Origin: Eubacterium sp.
GTDB taxonomy: Bacteria > Bacillota > Clostridia > Oscillospirales > Acutalibacteraceae
Direction: 5' to 3'
NCBI GenBank assembly: GCA_029054965.1
Contig: JAIDEF010000029.1
Location: 1-8,893, forward strand
Length of the DNA stretch: 8,893 nucleotides
The notes under the pieces were generated by a model. It ran no database searches. It saw only the letters and a program-made list of their open reading frames with translations, and had not been told where the DNA came from. This document shows positions 7,109 through 8,893 of the stretch, in pieces; within the stretch, counting starts at the first letter, position 1, and each line of letters begins with the position of its first letter. A program made the position numbers and the translations under genes.

Positions 7109-7131
7109 AAAAAAAGCCGACAAAAGTCGGC
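7109..7131 (-). terminator. Intrinsic terminator of rny
   Basis: Perfect 6-bp GC-rich stem GCCGAC / GTCGGC (7116-7121 with 7126-7131), a 4-nt TTTT loop on the transcribed strand, and a run of seven T on the minus strand (complement of 7109-7115). A-rich bases before the stem can extend pairing with the T run. It starts within about 10 bases of the rny stop. Confidence 0.93.
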
Positions 7132-7139
7132 CTTTTTGT

Positions 7140-8696
7140 TTATTTTGCGATGTCACTTGCTCTTGATTCACGGATAATGTTAACCTTGATTTGTCCCGGG
7201 TATTCCATTTCGCTTTCAATCTTTTTAGCAATCATATGTGCAACATACGGCATTCTTGAATCGTCAATGACATTAGGCTTAACCATAACTCTGACCTCAC
7301 GTCCTGCCTGAATTGCATATGCTCTTTCAACACCCTCAAAGCTTGTGGATATTTCCTCAAGCTGCTGCAGACGCTTAATATAATTTTCAATGTTTTCACG
7401 TCTTGCTCCGGGTCTTGAAGCAGAAACAGCATCGGCTGCCTGAACAAGACAGGCAACAACGGTTTTGCATTCAATTTCACCGTGATGAGCTGCAATAGCA
7501 TGGACAACATTTTCGTTTTCCTTATACTTTCTTGCAAACTCAACACCGAGAGCGATATGTGAGCCTTCCATCTCGTGGTCAAGTGCTTTACCGATATCGT
7601 GAAGGAGACCTGCTCTTCTTGCAAGTCTTTCATCAGCACCGATTTCAGCAGCCATAAGTCCTGCAATGTATGATACCTCAAGGCTGTGCTTAAGTACACT
7701 CTGTCCATAAGATGTGCGGTATTTTAATTTACCGATAAGCTTAACAAGCTCAGGATGAATCTGACCGCAGTTGGCTGAAAGTACTGCCTTTTCGCCCTCC
7801 TGCTTAATGACTGCATTAACCTCTCTTGTGCTCTTTTCAAAGCATTCTTCAATCTTGGTTGGGTGAATACGTCCGTCCTGAATAAGTCTTTCAACAGTGA
7901 GTCTTGCAATCTCACGTCTTACAGGGTCGAATGAGCTGATTGTAATAGCTTCAGGTGTATCATCAATAATTAATTCAACACCGGTAATTGTTTCGATAGA
8001 GCGGATATTTCTGCCCTCACGTCCGATAATTCTGCCCTTCATTTCATCGTTAGGCAGTGCTACGACTGAAACAGTGGTTTCAGCAGTATGGTCTGCTGCA
8101 CAGCGCTGGATTGCAGTGCCAATGATTTCACGTGCCAGAACCTCGCTCTGATCCTTAACCATTTGCTCATATTCCATAATGCGCTTGCTTTTTTCAGTAT
8201 CAAGCTGTTCTTCAAGAGTAGCAAGTAAATATTTCTTTGCCTCCTCCTGAGTCAGTCCTGAGATACGCTCAAGCATATCAAACTGGCTTTTCTTAATGCC
8301 GTCAATTTCAAGTAGTTTTTCATCAAGCTGTTTTTGCTTTTCACTTAATGCTTCTGTTTTGCTTTCCAGCGAATCAGCACGCTTGTCAAGATATTCCTCA
8401 CGCTGATTTAAGCGGGCTTCCTGTTTCTGAACCTCGCCTCTTCTTTCGCGTATATCCTTATCAGCCTCTGAACGAAGCTTATGAATTTCATCCTTTGCCT
8501 CAACAAGTCTTGCCTTTTTGGTGGACTCAGCCTCAGACAAAGCATTATTAATTATTTTTGTCGCCTCCTGCGTAGCGGAGCCAATTTCCTTTTCACTTGT
8601 TCTTCTGCGGTATTCGCCGCCGAGAACAAAACCGATTATACCAAAAATAACGGCGCAAACCACGCCAATAATAATGGGAATGATAATACTACTCAT
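7140..8696 (-). CDS. rny: Ribonuclease Y (membrane-anchored endoribonuclease)
   Basis: 518 residues, almost the length of Bacillus subtilis RNase Y. This endonuclease starts decay and processing of many mRNAs at the inner face of the membrane. Layout: N-terminal membrane anchor (about 3-26); a long, highly charged coiled coil (about 30-190) that mediates assembly; a KH RNA-binding domain with GRIIGREGRNIR (221-232, GREG loop); and an HD phosphodiesterase domain with His337 (KHSLE), the His366-Asp367 pair in LLHDIGKALDHE, AAHHGE (402-407) and Asp422 in ADAVSASRPGAR. A C-terminal domain ends at 518. The frame is open to an ATG at 8741, 15 codons upstream, but AGGAGGTG lies 9 nt before the ATG at 8696 and the resulting MSSIIIPIII start fits the family. 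Transcribed alone or with the small gene downstream; its usual Firmicutes neighbours (recA, cinA, ymdB) are not in the window. Confidence 0.97.
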   Translation of the reverse strand: MSSIIIPIIIGVVCAVIFGIIGFVLGGEYRRRTSEKEIGSATQEATKIINNALSEAESTKKARLVEAKDEIHKLRSEADKDIRERRGEVQKQEARLNQREEYLDKRADSLESKTEALSEKQKQLDEKLLEIDGIKKSQFDMLERISGLTQEEAKKYLLATLEEQLDTEKSKRIMEYEQMVKDQSEVLAREIIGTAIQRCAADHTAETTVSVVALPNDEMKGRIIGREGRNIRSIETITGVELIIDDTPEAITISSFDPVRREIARLTVERLIQDGRIHPTKIEECFEKSTREVNAVIKQEGEKAVLSANCGQIHPELVKLIGKLKYRTSYGQSVLKHSLEVSYIAGLMAAEIGADERLARRAGLLHDIGKALDHEMEGSHIALGVEFARKYKENENVVHAIAAHHGEIECKTVVACLVQAADAVSASRPGARRENIENYIKRLQQLEEISTSFEGVERAYAIQAGREVRVMVKPNVIDDSRMPYVAHMIAKKIESEMEYPGQIKVNIIRESRASDIAK

Positions 8697-8705
8697 AGTT
8701 AACAG

Positions 8706-8713
8706 CACCTCCT
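8706..8713 (-). promoter_or_regulatory. rny: Ribosome binding site deciding the rny start
   Basis: AGGAGGTG on the minus strand, nearly full complementarity to the 16S rRNA 3' end, 9 nt before the ATG at 8696. The in-frame ATG at 8741 has no such site, which supports the 518-residue form. Confidence 0.88.
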
Positions 8714-8773
8714 TCTGTTTTAAATTCTTGAAATTTTTCATCAGAAAAGGTACAGTTTAAATGCAATTTAGAA

Positions 8774-8823
8774 ATATCTTACATATTTCGTAATGAAATA
8801 GTACAACAATATGTAAAAGATAT
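8774..8823 (-). promoter_or_regulatory. rny: Long hairpin at the predicted 5' end of the rny transcript
   Basis: In the transcript, AUAUCUUUUACAUAUU (complement of 8808-8823) can pair with AAUAUGUAAGAUAU (complement of 8774-8787). This gives 14 base pairs with one 2-nt UU bulge around a 20-nt loop; a small UUUC/GAAA stem is possible inside the loop. The predicted transcription start is near 8822, so the stem would form almost at the first nucleotide. A 5'-terminal stem could protect the mRNA or serve in autoregulation, but the region is AT-rich and the function is inference. Confidence 0.55.
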
Positions 8824-8828
8824 ATAAT

Positions 8829-8857
8829 AATATACACCTATATCTTGTATATGTCAA
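8829..8857 (-). promoter_or_regulatory. rny: Sigma-A promoter of rny
   Basis: On the minus strand: -35 TTGACA (complement of 8852-8857), a 17-nt spacer, and -10 TATATT (complement of 8829-8834, one mismatch from consensus). The predicted start near 8822 gives a leader of about 125 nt before the rny ATG. The bases from 8858 to 8893 hold nothing I can assign. Confidence 0.85.
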
Positions 8858-8893
8858 GTTCCAAATTACAGATTAATGTTTCGAACTTATAAA

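Noticed and set aside
7095..7123. Possible promoter for the Dabb gene (TTGTCG with an AATTAT or TAATTA -10)
   Set aside because: Both boxes are weak, the spacing only fits by choosing among poor -10 matches, and the -35 falls inside the rny terminator stem.
7109..7137. Terminator acting on the plus strand as well
   Set aside because: The hairpin has T runs on both sides, but no plus-strand gene ends here, so only the minus-strand role is supported.
7232..7708. Minus-strand open frame of about 158 codons in another frame within rny
   Set aside because: It overlaps the KH/HD coding part of rny, which is unmistakable; the alternative translation shows no family features.
8697..8741. Longer RNase Y starting at the ATG at 8741
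   Set aside because: No ribosome binding site precedes it, and the AGGAGGTG site inside the extension points to the ATG at 8696, which also matches the usual family length.
1..8893. Mobile elements, CRISPR arrays, tRNA or rRNA genes
   Set aside because: I looked for transposase-like proteins, spaced direct repeats, terminal inverted repeats and RNA-gene patterns and found none; the genes look like an uninterrupted chromosomal segment.

Overview
The window reads like a chromosomal segment of a low-GC, Gram-positive-type bacterium, most likely a Clostridia member. The evidence is strong AGGAGG-type ribosome binding sites, sigma-A promoters of the TTGACA-N17-TATAAT kind, a 518-residue membrane-anchored RNase Y, and a Firmicutes-style split polysaccharide regulator (separate Wzz-like protein and tyrosine-rich BY-kinase). 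A Ruminococcus/Oscillospiraceae-like gut anaerobe would fit, but genus is a guess. Every gene I can support lies on the minus strand, so transcription runs from high to low coordinates.

Right part (about 7109-8857): a sigma-A promoter, a leader of roughly 125 nt with a long AU-rich hairpin at its predicted 5' end, the RNase Y gene rny, and an intrinsic terminator starting a few bases after its stop codon. Middle (6738-7075): a small Dabb-family alpha/beta-barrel protein gene with its own terminator.

Left part (1-6645): an exopolysaccharide or capsule operon. It starts at a perfect-consensus extended -10 promoter with a leader of only about 30 nt. Genes in transcription order are a Wzz/CpsC-type chain-length regulator and kinase activator, a CpsD-type tyrosine autokinase, a polyprenyl-phosphate sugar-1-phosphate transferase (initiating enzyme), two GT4 glycosyltransferases and a radical SAM/SPASM-like enzyme. 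The operon probably continues past the left edge. Genes abut or lie within 13 nt of each other, and several ribosome binding sites sit inside the end of the preceding gene, so translation is probably coupled.

Expected joint action: the initiating transferase loads the first sugar phosphate onto the lipid carrier, the glycosyltransferases extend the repeat unit, and the Wzz/kinase pair controls polymer length and export through tyrosine phosphorylation cycles. The radical SAM protein is the unexplained member. No flippase, polymerase or phosphatase gene is in the window; these would be expected beyond the left edge or elsewhere. I see no RNA genes, CRISPR arrays, insertion sequences or tandem repeats, and no gene-free stretch above 300 bases. 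The points most worth a second look are the rny leader hairpin and the radical SAM enzyme in the polysaccharide operon.
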